DNA of 64,000 nucleotides from positions 67,501 to 131,500 of the forward strand of contig JASJOG010000471.1 of NCBI GenBank assembly GCA_030142905.1. The letters are read 5' to 3'. Both the position numbers and the translations under genes were made by a program. Origin of the DNA: Heliopora coerulea. Taxonomy: Eukaryota > Cnidaria > Anthozoa > Scleralcyonacea > Helioporidae. The first letter of the stretch is position 1. Each line of letters begins with the position of its first letter. This document shows, in pieces, positions 46,045 through 55,659 of this stretch. The notes below the pieces were generated by a model. That model was given only the letters and a program-made list of their open reading frames with translations. It made no database searches and had not been told where the DNA came from.

Positions 46045-46864
46045 TGAGGAGTACTTCGTCACCCTTTCTTATGTCAGAAGAAGCTGCATGTCTGTTCTTG
46101 TCTGCGTATTCTTTAATCTTCTGCTTTCGAATGTTGTTTTCATTCATGACGGAATGAAGAACAAATCCGAATTCGGGAACTCCTTCCGTCTGTCCAGGAA
46201 GCGATGGTAATTTCGTGTAAATATTCCTTCCAAATAGAAGAACTGCAGGAGTTCTACCTGTCGCACTATGGGCTGTGGATTGGTGGTTAAGTAAAAAGAT
46301 GTCTAGCTTGTTTCTCCAATTCTTTCCTTCGGCTTGGGCGGCTCGTATGGTATTCTCAGTTGTGCATTTGAATTGCACGATCTCTGGATTGGCTTGAGGA
46401 CAGTATGGGGTCTCATGGCGGTGCTTGACCCCATAAGTGCTGCAATACGATTCGAATTCCTCTGATGTAAATTGTGACCCATTGTCGGTAACAATTTCTA
46501 CAGGTAGACCGTGCGTAGCAAAACATGATTTCATTTTCTTAATTATGGTCCCCGTAGTTGTGCTCTTTATTATGGAAACTTTCGGCTGACGGGAACATGA
46601 ATCAATCAAAACGAGAAAGAATTTGCCAGTCGAAAACAGCCCGCACAAATCAGTATGTAAAACACTCCATGGAGTTCCTTGTATTGGTGACATGCGGAGA
46701 GGTTCTGGACTTGGTATTAGTCCTTGAGCTTGACACGAAATGTAGGAGCGGATTAAGTGTTTCACACCTCTGTCGGTGCCATGCCACCACACCTTTTCCT
46801 TCAATAAATATTTGGTTCTAAAGATACGTTGATGTCTTTCGTGTGTTAACTGTAGCGTGGACAT
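46040..46864 (-). pseudogene. Gypsy integrase open part
   Basis: 274 open codons. Zinc-binding histidine region remnants are followed by the DDE core (Asp in HTDLC, Asp in VTDNGSQ, Glu in ANPEIV) and the C-terminal KGDEVLLR. The frame stops at a TAG that lies inside the target-site duplication of the MITE. Family function: insertion of the element's DNA into the genome. Truncated at both ends here. Confidence 0.75.
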
Positions 46865-47624
46865 TCGAAGACTGGCTGGAATTATAATGCGCGACTCTCG
46901 AAGAAGTCACCTAGTGAGGACAGTTCTTGTCTAATGGTGAAATAGGAGCTTGTTTCATGGGTTTTCTGGCATTGCCCGGATGTGGAAAACTGGTAAATTG
47001 ACTTTAGAACAGGATCCTTTCTTGTCAAATCTTCAAGTTCAGCCGTGGTCATAGCTTTTGGAACTACATTACGGGCTATGTAGTGAACGTACTTCTGAGT
47101 AGTATTTCGCTATTTTGCAACTTGTGTTCACAATGGTATACGAGACCTTGCCGATTTGGCAAGGTTGAGAACCAGAACAATCAAATTAGGGCCATAAATG
47201 ACTCAATATGTCGGTTAAGACGGAATCTTTTCTTGTTTTGATCTTAAATGTCTCGCTTTTTCAAACTTTGTACAGTTCATCATTCAATCACATGTCATTC
47301 TGGTCGGTGTTTTTGTTGTCATCTTCGGGTCGAAAATTTTAATTATTCATCATCTATCACGTGTCTGGTCGTTCGACAAGTAATGCCGTTCGAATTTCGT
47401 ATGTTCTTTATTCGGTCAGTATTTATATTTCAACTATTCGTATTATTGGTACAGTTTGGTCAGAAGCAAGAGGCAACAGGCACCAAACCGAATACTGAAT
47501 ATTCGAAATTTGTTGGAGATTTGATATGGCGTCGGAAAGTGACAGCCATGAGGGGGGGATTTGCTTCTCTAGAAAAAAGTTTTGCATCCACGACAACCCA
47601 TTTTGCCAATTGCCTCCCAAAACT

Positions 47625-48370
47625 GGTATTGAACGTGTAAGATTTGTGCATCTGAGTTGCTATTTATGCATGAAAAACACAGTTTGAAGGCAAACTAATG
47701 ATTATTACTACAGCGTTATGATATTTCACAGGAGTCACGGAAACTGAATATTCCATTATCTCACTAAATTTTGCATATTTTCGTCGAGGTTTTTCCTTCC
47801 TTAAAAATTTTGTTGCCCCTCGTTATCCCCTCCTAGACTAGGACGTCTGGCGCCACCAATGGTGGAGAGCCCGACTACTAAAACATGAGATGGTTAATGT
47901 TGTTGTAAAAATGATCAAGAACTGGATAATGTTTTTTTCTTTGTTTGGTCAATGAGTCAATTGTAAAAAGCCTGGACAGCATATTTGGCGGAGAAATTTA
48001 AAAGAAATCTAAGAAAGCACTAAAGTTGCATCCATCATCTAGTCTTTGGTTAACTGTCCAATTCATATAAAAATATGATCATTGGATATATTATAGTTGT
48101 TCACCTAAGAATATGGATATGTTTTTTTTGGACTTTAGCTTTGTGTTTTCTGAAAAAATTTTAAGTAGTCATTAGCTTGGCAGTAACTGCTTTATTTCTT
48201 TAGTAAACTGACAGTTACTGATATTTTTGAACTTTTCCGGTCAGCCGCTTGATAGTTATCCGTTTAAGATTTATTTCTCCAGACAATAGCAATCTATACA
48301 ATAATTGGTAAACTTACGTTGAACTGACGGTCCTCTCGTGCATGATTCACGGCCTTCAAACGTTATCTCT
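47625..48370. repeat. Segmental duplicate, copy A (partner 51185-52110)
   Basis: Shared blocks in order: TTGAACGTGTAAGATTTG, TGATATTTCACAGGAGTCA, GACTAGGACGTCTGGCGCCA with CACCAATGGTGGAGAG, TTGTAAAAATGATC, and CAATAATTGGTAAACTTAC near the end. The copies have drifted, with several indels. At the right end, both have a minus-strand donor (AACTTAC on plus). Confidence 0.75.
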
Positions 48371-48803
48371 TCTAAACGTTGTATCCCCTTAATATTTCCA
48401 CATCCTGAAGGACAGTCACCTCCAAAATCAGCAATTTGTGAATAATTAGAACCAAGATATGTCGATTGATAATTAAAGTTTATTGTCTGGGATAGGGTAG
48501 TTCTGAGAAAGATTACGGTGGTCGGTAATTAATTGTTTAACTGATTACAGATTACAATGAAATTTGTTTACCGAATAATGCCATTTTTTATATCTCTCCA
48601 TTGAAGCGAAAAACCAAAGGCAAACTCTATTAAAAGACAAACACTTAGGCTGACCATGGAAATGGGCCAGTCCAAATCAAATGCAAATAAATAATCAATC
48701 TTTGCTTGGAAAACAAATTTATCGATTTATAGGACGTTGATAAGAATGGCAAATTTATCTTCAAAAACGTGGCGTTACAGGGTCCTCTGTGCTAGTGACA
48801 CCA

Positions 48804-49320
48804 TTAGGTTAATGAGGAGTCAGGATTAGCTTTAAAGAAGTACAATATGTCCAGGTATTCGTACCAGTAGCAAAGTGGAAGTAACTTTGACACTAAAAGC
48901 CCTTCACTATGAGTTTTACTACCAAGAAATGAATGGTCCAGCGTATATTTTGTTAGTCTATTTTGAATACGTTTTACCCTGATGATCAAGTTGACCGACT
49001 GCGGAGCCCACACCTGCGATACGAAACCCAGCTGTGAACGAACAAGACCTAAATAAAGTGCTCAACGGGCATTGAAACTGTAGATATTCCTCGTAGTTCT
49101 TCGAACATATCCCACCAGTTCGTTGGCTTGGGAACAATGTGCGAGAACATGCTTCGACGAAGTTAAATTACCCGTCGTCCAAACACCAAGGTCACGTTCA
49201 CAGTGTGTACCATCCAAAAGGATACCTTGAAGTTTATAGGGATACTCTGTTTTATTCTGCTTTCTTGTGATATGGAGTATTCCTTTACAAAAATTTCATG
49301 TGCAAGTTCACATAAGAAAA
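48804..49320 (-). pseudogene. Non-LTR (LINE) ORF2 tail
   Basis: Reading the minus strand gives CERDLGVWTTGNLTSSKH, QANELVGYVRRTTRNIY, then VRSQLGFVSQVWAPQSVNL, RIQNRLTKYTL and LLPLCYWYEYLDILYFFKA. This is the familiar C-terminal part after the reverse transcriptase in Jockey/CR1-type LINEs. One stop interrupts it just before the VWAPQ part. It is 5'-truncated, with no catalytic residues. Confidence 0.75.
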
Positions 49321-49610
49321 TAGTATTTCATATGTGAATTATTTCAATTTCACATGTGAAATGAAAATTTTATAGTGAAATCAATTTTAGTAAGTGAATG
49401 TTCCATTTTGCATGTGAAATATATATTTCCTGTAGGACTTATACTACGATTTCACATGTGAAATTTTGAACCAATTCATTTCACATGCCAATTAGGTATT
49501 TCACACGTGAAAATGTTTCGATTTCATATGTGAAATGAAAATTTCAGATATGAAAATGTTTCAATTTCACATGTTTTTCACATGTGAAATGTCATGTGAA
49601 ATTTTTGAAA
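49290..49610. repeat. Cluster of palindromic TTTCACATGTGAAAT motifs
   Basis: TTTCACATGTGAAA or close variants (CACACGTG, CATATGTG, CATGTGAAAT) occur about ten times in 300 bp without a strict period. The motif is related to that of the minisatellite at 43058-43275. Confidence 0.75.
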
Positions 49611-49949
49611 GGGTTGTGCCCTTGGATGTGTACAGTTGGAGGTCAGCGTGTGAGGAACAGGTTCCAAAGTTCAAAATTAAAGAAATAAGAGCAGTTTGAA
49701 CCAACCCTTAGGACCATCCTGCGAACTATCCCTCAACTTCGTTCCACCTCTTGTTCAATGACAGAATTTCCATTTACGTTAGTATAAAAGTGATGAGACA
49801 TGCAAATGTTATTTTTCATTCGCAAAGTACCTGTTCTTTGTCTTCCGATCAATGATGTTGTCGTATGCGCAGCTCGTAAAAACTGCCTAAGTTATGACAT
49901 GGTTACGAAATACACGTTTTTGTCTCATGTTTCTGCTTACTCCAGTTCG

Positions 49950-50160
49950 TCAAGGCCACCTGAATTAGGTTCGACTGGCAGACTAATTAAAAATGTCGAA
50001 CTTAATTGATTCAGACGTCGAACTTATCAGGCGCTTAATATCTTGAAATACGTTCGGCACATGATAAGCTCGATGTCTGAACTGGGTCTAAGTTTGATTC
50101 GATTTTCTTCATTAGCGCAATCTGAGTTATGCCGAACGTTAATCTGGGTCTTCATCAATA
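49950..50160. repeat. Dispersed repeat with TTCGACGTCTGAATTA motifs
   Basis: Motifs such as AATTGATTCAGACGTCGAAC, ACGTTCGGCACATGATAAG and CGATGTCTGAACTGGGTCTA alternate. The same motifs recur at 55555-55655. Open frames of 66-77 codons on both strands here look incidental. Confidence 0.5.
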
Positions 50161-50649
50161 CGGATGCGGGTACGGCAAAAATCGTGACGACTGTAAATGA
50201 CAGCAGTGTCACCATGAGCACATGGTCCTCGGCAAGGATGTAGAGTCTACGAAGGAACAAAAATCAGATCATGTAGCAATTTAGGCACAGCAGTAGACCA
50301 ATCTATATTCCGTTAGTAGGCTGATGCAGTAATTGTTATCTCGCCTAATCCAAAATCCATAGTTTAAAGTCTTAGAAATCGTTTATAATCAACACTGAAT
50401 AGCTGGTTACACAAGTTCATTGAACATAACAAATACATGTGCTATTTAAATGGCTGAGAAGCCGCACTGTAAACCGTATACTTAAAAACACAAAAACATG
50501 TCCGTAATCTGGACCCTTATTGGCCTGCAGTGCAGACACTTATCAAAAGCTTGTTCTGAATAGTTGAAGTCACGTGCATTTTAATCGCATCAAACAAAAT
50601 TAATTTGGGCAATATATTATAATTATGTGTTGTAATTCATGGAGTTTCT

Positions 50650-51180
50650 TTGGTGTGTTCTGTATTTTTCGACGTTGATAAAAGCTTCAGATCGAAGTTT
50701 GGTTGGAAAAAAGGGAAGTTTTCAGTGAAATTTGAGATTGACGACCTTCGCTTCGTTATTCATCCTGGCTCACAACATAGACGCCGTGGGTGCTTGGGTA
50801 TCTTGAAGCAAAGTAGGAACTACGAGAAGGAGCTTGATGATTTGAACGATAAAATTCTGCGCCAATATCACGAAAAGGCAGGAGCAAAGAGACTTGCAGT
50901 TAAAACCAGAGACTGGCTCAACACCCTCTCTAATACATTTTCAACCAACCTTGACTCCGACTCCACGTCGGCAAAGACTCCAACATACAAAAAATATTTC
51001 ACCTTCCCAGACTACCATTGTGTCCGTTAAGGTTGGGTGAAAAATTAAGGCAGTCAACTGCACTTTGCCTGACGATCTTGAATCAATTAGGAAAAACGTG
51101 TGTGGAGTAACATACACACAAATTGCTCGCACGACTTGGCGTTGTAAAAAGGTCAGAGAACAGTTTGTCCTTTTCTATTA
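50650..51180 (+). pseudogene. Unrecognised coding-like segment, copy 1 (partner 52890-53330)
   Basis: A 126-codon frame (50650-51030) includes KFEIDDLRFVIHPGSQHRRR, DDLNDKILRQYHEKAGAKRL and KTRDWLNTLSNTFSTNLDS. After a frame change the similarity to copy 2 continues with VNCTLPDDLESIRKNV and RTTWRCKKVREQFVLFY. Shared peptide-level similarity across both copies argues that it derives from a coding exon. No domain is recognised; a helical region is likely from composition. Frame changes suggest decay. Confidence 0.4.
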
Positions 51181-51184
51181 AACT

Positions 51185-52110
51185 TGTGTTGAACGTCTAA
51201 GATTTGCATATCTCATTCGCTACTCATTCATGGAAAAAGCATTTTGAATGCAACATAAAGGAATATCATTACAGTGTTATGATATTTACAGGAGTCATGG
51301 AAGCTGGATATTCCATAATCCTAGGAGTTAATATTTATCACTAATTTTAGCATACCTAAAAAATTCAGATTTCGAAATGTAACATCTAACTCGAATTTTG
51401 AGTTCGCAAGACGCTATTTTTAGGAATCTGTTTTGTTTTATATTTTTTGAAGTTGTCGACTGGCTGTGGTTTTTAACATATTTCCCCTGAGGGTTTGTCC
51501 ACGATAGACACTTTGTTGCCACTCGTTACCCCCATTTGACTAGGACGTCTGTTGCCACCACTGGTGGAGAGACTTACTTGTCTTACAGGAGAGGCTTAAA
51601 ATCATTGTAAAAATGATCTTAGTAGGGCATTGTTTTTTCGGTGGCTGATGAATTTAGTTGGAAGCAGATGTACGAAGCCTAGGTAACCAAGCATATTTGG
51701 CCGGGAATCCCGATAATCTGAGAAAATGCATTAAAAGTTGCATTCACTCAGTAGTCTTTTGATAACTATCCAGTTCAAATAAAAATCTATACACTGGATA
51801 TCACATTATAATTTGCTCACAATATGTTTGGTTTGGAACTATGATTTCGAGTTCACTGAAAGAGTTGTTTTAAATAGTCATTACCTAATTGAATTTGCAG
51901 TTATTACTTTATTACAATTAAGTAAATTGACAGTTCCTTACATTACAAAATTGTTGTGGTCAGTGCTCTCACAGTTGCCTCTATTATTTGTATCTCAAGA
52001 CAAGATTCATCTTTACAATAATTGGCAAACTTACCTTGGACTAACGCACCACTTGAGTTTGGTTCACCACGTTCATAATTTGCCTCGTCTGAGAGTTGTC
52101 TCTCTTGAAA
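51185..52110. repeat. Segmental duplicate, copy B (partner 47625-48370)
   Basis: Same block order as copy A, with extra sequence between blocks. It follows directly after the coding-like segment at 50650-51180. Near its right end the minus strand has a possible small exon bounded by TTGTTTTTCAAG and CCAAG/GTAAGT, about 69 bp, phase 1 in and out, encoding SDEANYERGEPNSSGALVQ. Confidence 0.7.
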
Positions 52111-52889
52111 AACAAAAGGCAATAATCAGTGATTTTCAAAAGTAAAAATCTTCAGTGAATTGAATCAACTTAATGTTAAAACACTGTTGTTCATAGGGAT
52201 CGATGGTACTGGACAGTTGCGTACCAAGGTCTGTCCTGTTATGGGAGCACATCATCGAAGATGTACCGACAAGCTATATAAAACATGCGCTTGTAGTCTA
52301 CGTCACTACTGTTTCCATTAACTTCATGGACACTGTGATGACGCAGTATTGTTACACGGATTACATTCATGTACCATCTTCTTTCCTCTTTTTTTTTATC
52401 CAAATTGCTAAGTCTGCAGTTCATTCCCCCGAAATGGAACAGTAACAAAATCGAATGCAATAGACTTTGCGTTCTCACGATACTGTGTAAAATGCGGTGG
52501 AATCGTAATCGTAACTGAAATTATTTGAATCCTTATAAATGTATTGAAGACTCTGTCGCACTATAGTCCGTCTTTCAGGAAAGTGTTGTGATGTCCCAAA
52601 ACGGTTAACAAAAAATCAAATCAAAAGTTGACTGCAGTACCTCTCTTGGTTCTCTTACGCCAGCCGGTCGCATGTGCGCAATGCTCTGATTTACCTTTAA
52701 ATATGCGTTTACTCGCTTTTGAATGGTCTTAACTGATTTATATTTAACCACGTAATTCAAATTAAAAGTATTATTTATTGCAAAATTCATGTAATTACCA
52801 TATGAGAAATATAATACGTGTTTTGTCCCCCTGGAACAAAAATTCAAAAGTTTGACTAAGATGATAAAAATCCTAAGTCCGCCACTGAT

Positions 52890-53330
52890 AAGGGAAATTT
52901 TCCGTGAAATTTGAGATTGACGACCTTCGCTTCCGTCATTCATTCTGGCTCACAACATTAATGCGGCGCGTGCTTGGGTATCTTGAAGCAAAGAAGGAAC
53001 TACAAGAAGCTTCGTGATTTGAACGATAAACTTCTGCGCTAATATCACGAAAAGGCAGGAGCAAAGAGACTTGCAGTTAAAACCAATGACTGACTCAGCA
53101 CCCTCTCTAATACATTTGCAACCAACCTTGACTCCGAAACTACGTCGGCAGACTCCAACATGGAACGAATAAAATTTCACCTCCGCAGACTACCATTGCG
53201 TCCGTTAAAGTTGGGTGGAAAATTAAGACAGTTAACTGCACTTTGCCTAAGAATCTTGGATCAATTAGAAAAAAAATTGTGTGAAGGAACATACACACGG
53301 ATCAAGGTCAGAGAGCAATTTGTCCTTTTT
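52890..53330 (+). pseudogene. Unrecognised coding-like segment, copy 2
   Basis: Roughly 85-90 percent similar by eye to 50720-51180, with several single-base gaps. The frame is broken more often than in copy 1 (for example TAA and TGA inside conserved stretches). A hAT-like end (CCTAAGTCCGCCACTG) abuts its left edge at 52872-52882, so the left boundary may be an insertion junction. Confidence 0.4.
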
Positions 53331-53654
53331 TTTTAAAAGAAATCAATGGAAGGTGCTCTAATATGTGTTCCAAGAAAAATCCTAGCATGTTATACAAAAC
53401 TAGCCAAGAGGACATTGTTAACTTTTCGTTAACAGAACTTCATAATGAGTTGAAAGACAAACAAATCGTACTGCATCTTGTAAACATTCACTGCATTGCA
53501 GTCTGGACCCATAACCGCATTTCAATCCTATCTGCACTCAAACAAATGAAATCATAGTTTTAATCAACCGAAACTGAGCTTATTTAACTCTTATAGTGGG
53601 TACAGTTTTGTTTACTCTTTACTAACGAAGCTGTCATTTGTTAACTTGTTTGTT

Positions 53655-53706
53655 TCACTTTGCTAACCCCAGACGATTTTACTCGTCGACGGGAGGCGTC
53701 GTCAAA
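53655..53706 (-). repeat. Dispersed short repeat, inverted copy
   Basis: CGACGAGTAAAATCGTCTGG on the minus strand followed by GGTTAGCAAAGTG. Same family as 8850-8914. Confidence 0.55.
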
Positions 53707-53842
53707 GCAGATTGGGGTGTCCAGTTTAATTTGCCGGAATATTGTACCCCTTTATTGTACCCAAAAATTTCCCGAATTTAGTTTGACACGCATTCAGGCC
53801 ATGTAAGATGAAGCCTCGCCTCGTCGACCCTGATACGTAAAG

Positions 53843-55557
53843 GTGTTGAGCAGATTATTATGAAGAACTATTCTCACCGATGCATAATAGAGACTTTGAT
53901 GAGAAGTTTTATTAGGATATCGGACATGCAGTTAAAGAGTTGAAATGTAATTCGTTATTTGACATCGATGATATTTTCGATACACCAATTACCGTGGAAG
54001 AAGTATCCAAAGTTGTACAATCGCTTCCTAATGGTAAAGCGTCTGGCTTCGATGGAATTACTTACGAGCATGTACAAAACGGGGGTAGTAAATTACTTGA
54101 AAGTCTGGTGTATTTATATAGAAATATAATTGAGAAGGAATATATTCCTCGAGCATTTAAACTTGCAGTAAAAGTGCCCATTCCAAAGAGTAGGAAGGTG
54201 AAGATGACCTTTAATGACTCCCGTGGAATCAATCTTCTTCCAGTACTGGATAAAATTCTTGAGCGATTAGTTTTGGGTCGAATAAAGTGGAAGTATCATA
54301 AAAGTCTCCCTAAATTACAAGGTGCATATCGGTCTGAGCAGGATGCGCTAACTACGGCATTTATCATTTATTAAGTTATTAACCAGTGTGGTGAAGATGG
54401 TGACAAAGGGTACGTTTGTTACGTGGATGTTAAAAAGGCTTTCGATACTGTGTGGATTGATGCCATGCTCTACAAACTTTATCATGTTGGGGTGACGGGT
54501 AAGGCATGGAGAATTATAAGCAGCTGCTATGAAGATATGAGAGAGTATGTTTTAATTGCAGGATGGAAATCAAGAGAGTATACAATTTCTCAAGGAACTA
54601 GACAGGGGGGTGTTTTATCACCGTGGTTATACCTTGTGTATGTTAACGATCTTATTGAATTGTTAGAGTCAACCAAAAGTGGAGTTACAATCCGTAACAT
54701 ATATTTTGGATCACCTATATTTGCGGATGACTTCACAATGATTTCGAGAATGAAAAATGGACTGGTTAGGATGTTGGATATATTAAACACATATGGAAAA
54801 AAATGGAGAATGGTATTTAGTTTGAAGAAAACGGTGGTAATGGTACACGGAGAAAAAAAAGATGATCATAGAATAAATGCTGGAAGAAGAAGTTGGAATT
54901 TGGGGTTATTCCAGCAGGAAGAAAAAGAGATACGGGAAAATCTTGGGAAGGTTTGGTGCTTGGAGAAAACGTGTATGCATGTTATCAAACGAGCAGCAAC
55001 CAAAGCGTGGGATTCTTGTTATGGTATCATAAGAGCAGGGGATCGTCATTTTGGAATTAATCCTCTTATATCACTGAAACTTTGGAGAACAATTGGTATG
55101 GAAAAGTTATTATATGGTTGTGAGTTATGGAGATTAAATGGAGTGTTAACAAAACAACTGGAAAAAGTACAAAACCAAATTATCAGAATAATTCAAGGAT
55201 TTTTACCAGGAACATCAGGAACAGCATGCAGGGGACTGCTTGGAATATGAGATAATAAGGCAGAGATTGACAAACGAAAGTTGTATTTATTGGGTAGAAT
55301 GATTAGGTTATCGGATGGTAGGGCGCATAAAAGAATATTTAAAAGAAGATTTATACGATGGGAAAGCAGACGAAGATGACGAATTGACCGATTCCACAAA
55401 CGTCTTAAAAGCGCAATATTCGAAATCATCTGAGCCGCGTTTCTCTTCTTATTTTGCAAACTTTCGTCTGGATAACTTCTTTCCACTTGGTGAGATAATC
55501 TACAACAGTGCTATTTGTTGTCATACTTCAAGCTTCGAATTAAATGCGGCGTACTAA
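53843..55557 (+). pseudogene. Non-LTR retrotransposon reverse transcriptase relic
   Basis: One frame runs nearly 1.5 kb, interrupted by TAG (about 53911), TAA (54372-54374) and TGA (55248-55250). Motifs in order: WADYYEELF-like start, GKASGFDGITYEHV, SRGINLLPVLDKILERL, YVDVKKAFDTVW (first catalytic Asp), QGTRQGGVLSPWLY and FADDFTM (catalytic FADD), then a C-terminal part with EIDKRKLYLLGRMIRL. This is the LINE order. The endonuclease domain and 3' UTR are not seen. Few stops suggest a fairly recent but dead copy. Confidence 0.85.
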
Positions 55558-55655
55558 ATTCGACATCTGAACTGAAACTTGTCACTTCCGTCGAATTTTC
55601 GTCCCATTAAATGCGACGGAACTTCGACGTCTGAATTAGGCCTTAATTTATACTT
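55555..55655. repeat. Dispersed repeat with TTCGACGTCTGAATTA motifs, second copy
   Basis: AATTCGACATCTGAACTGAA, TTAAATGCGACGGAACTTCG and TTCGACGTCTGAATTAGG repeat motifs found at 49950-50160. Confidence 0.5.
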
Positions 55656-55659
55656 CGAT

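Larger units (their letters stand above)
45551..47105 (-). mobile_element. Ty3/gypsy pol relic: RNase H end, integrase, C-terminal tail; split by a MITE
   Basis: On the minus strand, MTTAELEDLTRKDPVL (about 47060) leads into an integrase with HTDLCGLFSTGKFFLVLIDS (first Asp), IVTDNGSQFTSEEF (second Asp) and PQANPEIV (Glu), and a tail with GDEVLLR. The pol tail resumes after a 178-bp insertion as NPKPYTVEGKKGTSLLLRRP (45551-45841). Both parts are in the same frame; a TAG sits at the junction. The Glu motif departs from the usual NGxxER pattern. It is an inactive fragment; LTRs were not identified with confidence. Confidence 0.82.

Noticed and set aside
47248..47640. 130-codon plus-strand frame
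   Set aside because: Cysteine- and phenylalanine-rich without a domain, overlapped by two minus-strand frames, and running into a duplicated non-coding block.
50027..50260. Minus-strand frame with a signal-anchor-like stretch
   Set aside because: It lies in a dispersed repeat (TTCGACGTCTGAAT motifs) and the opposite strand is open as well, so the frame is probably incidental.
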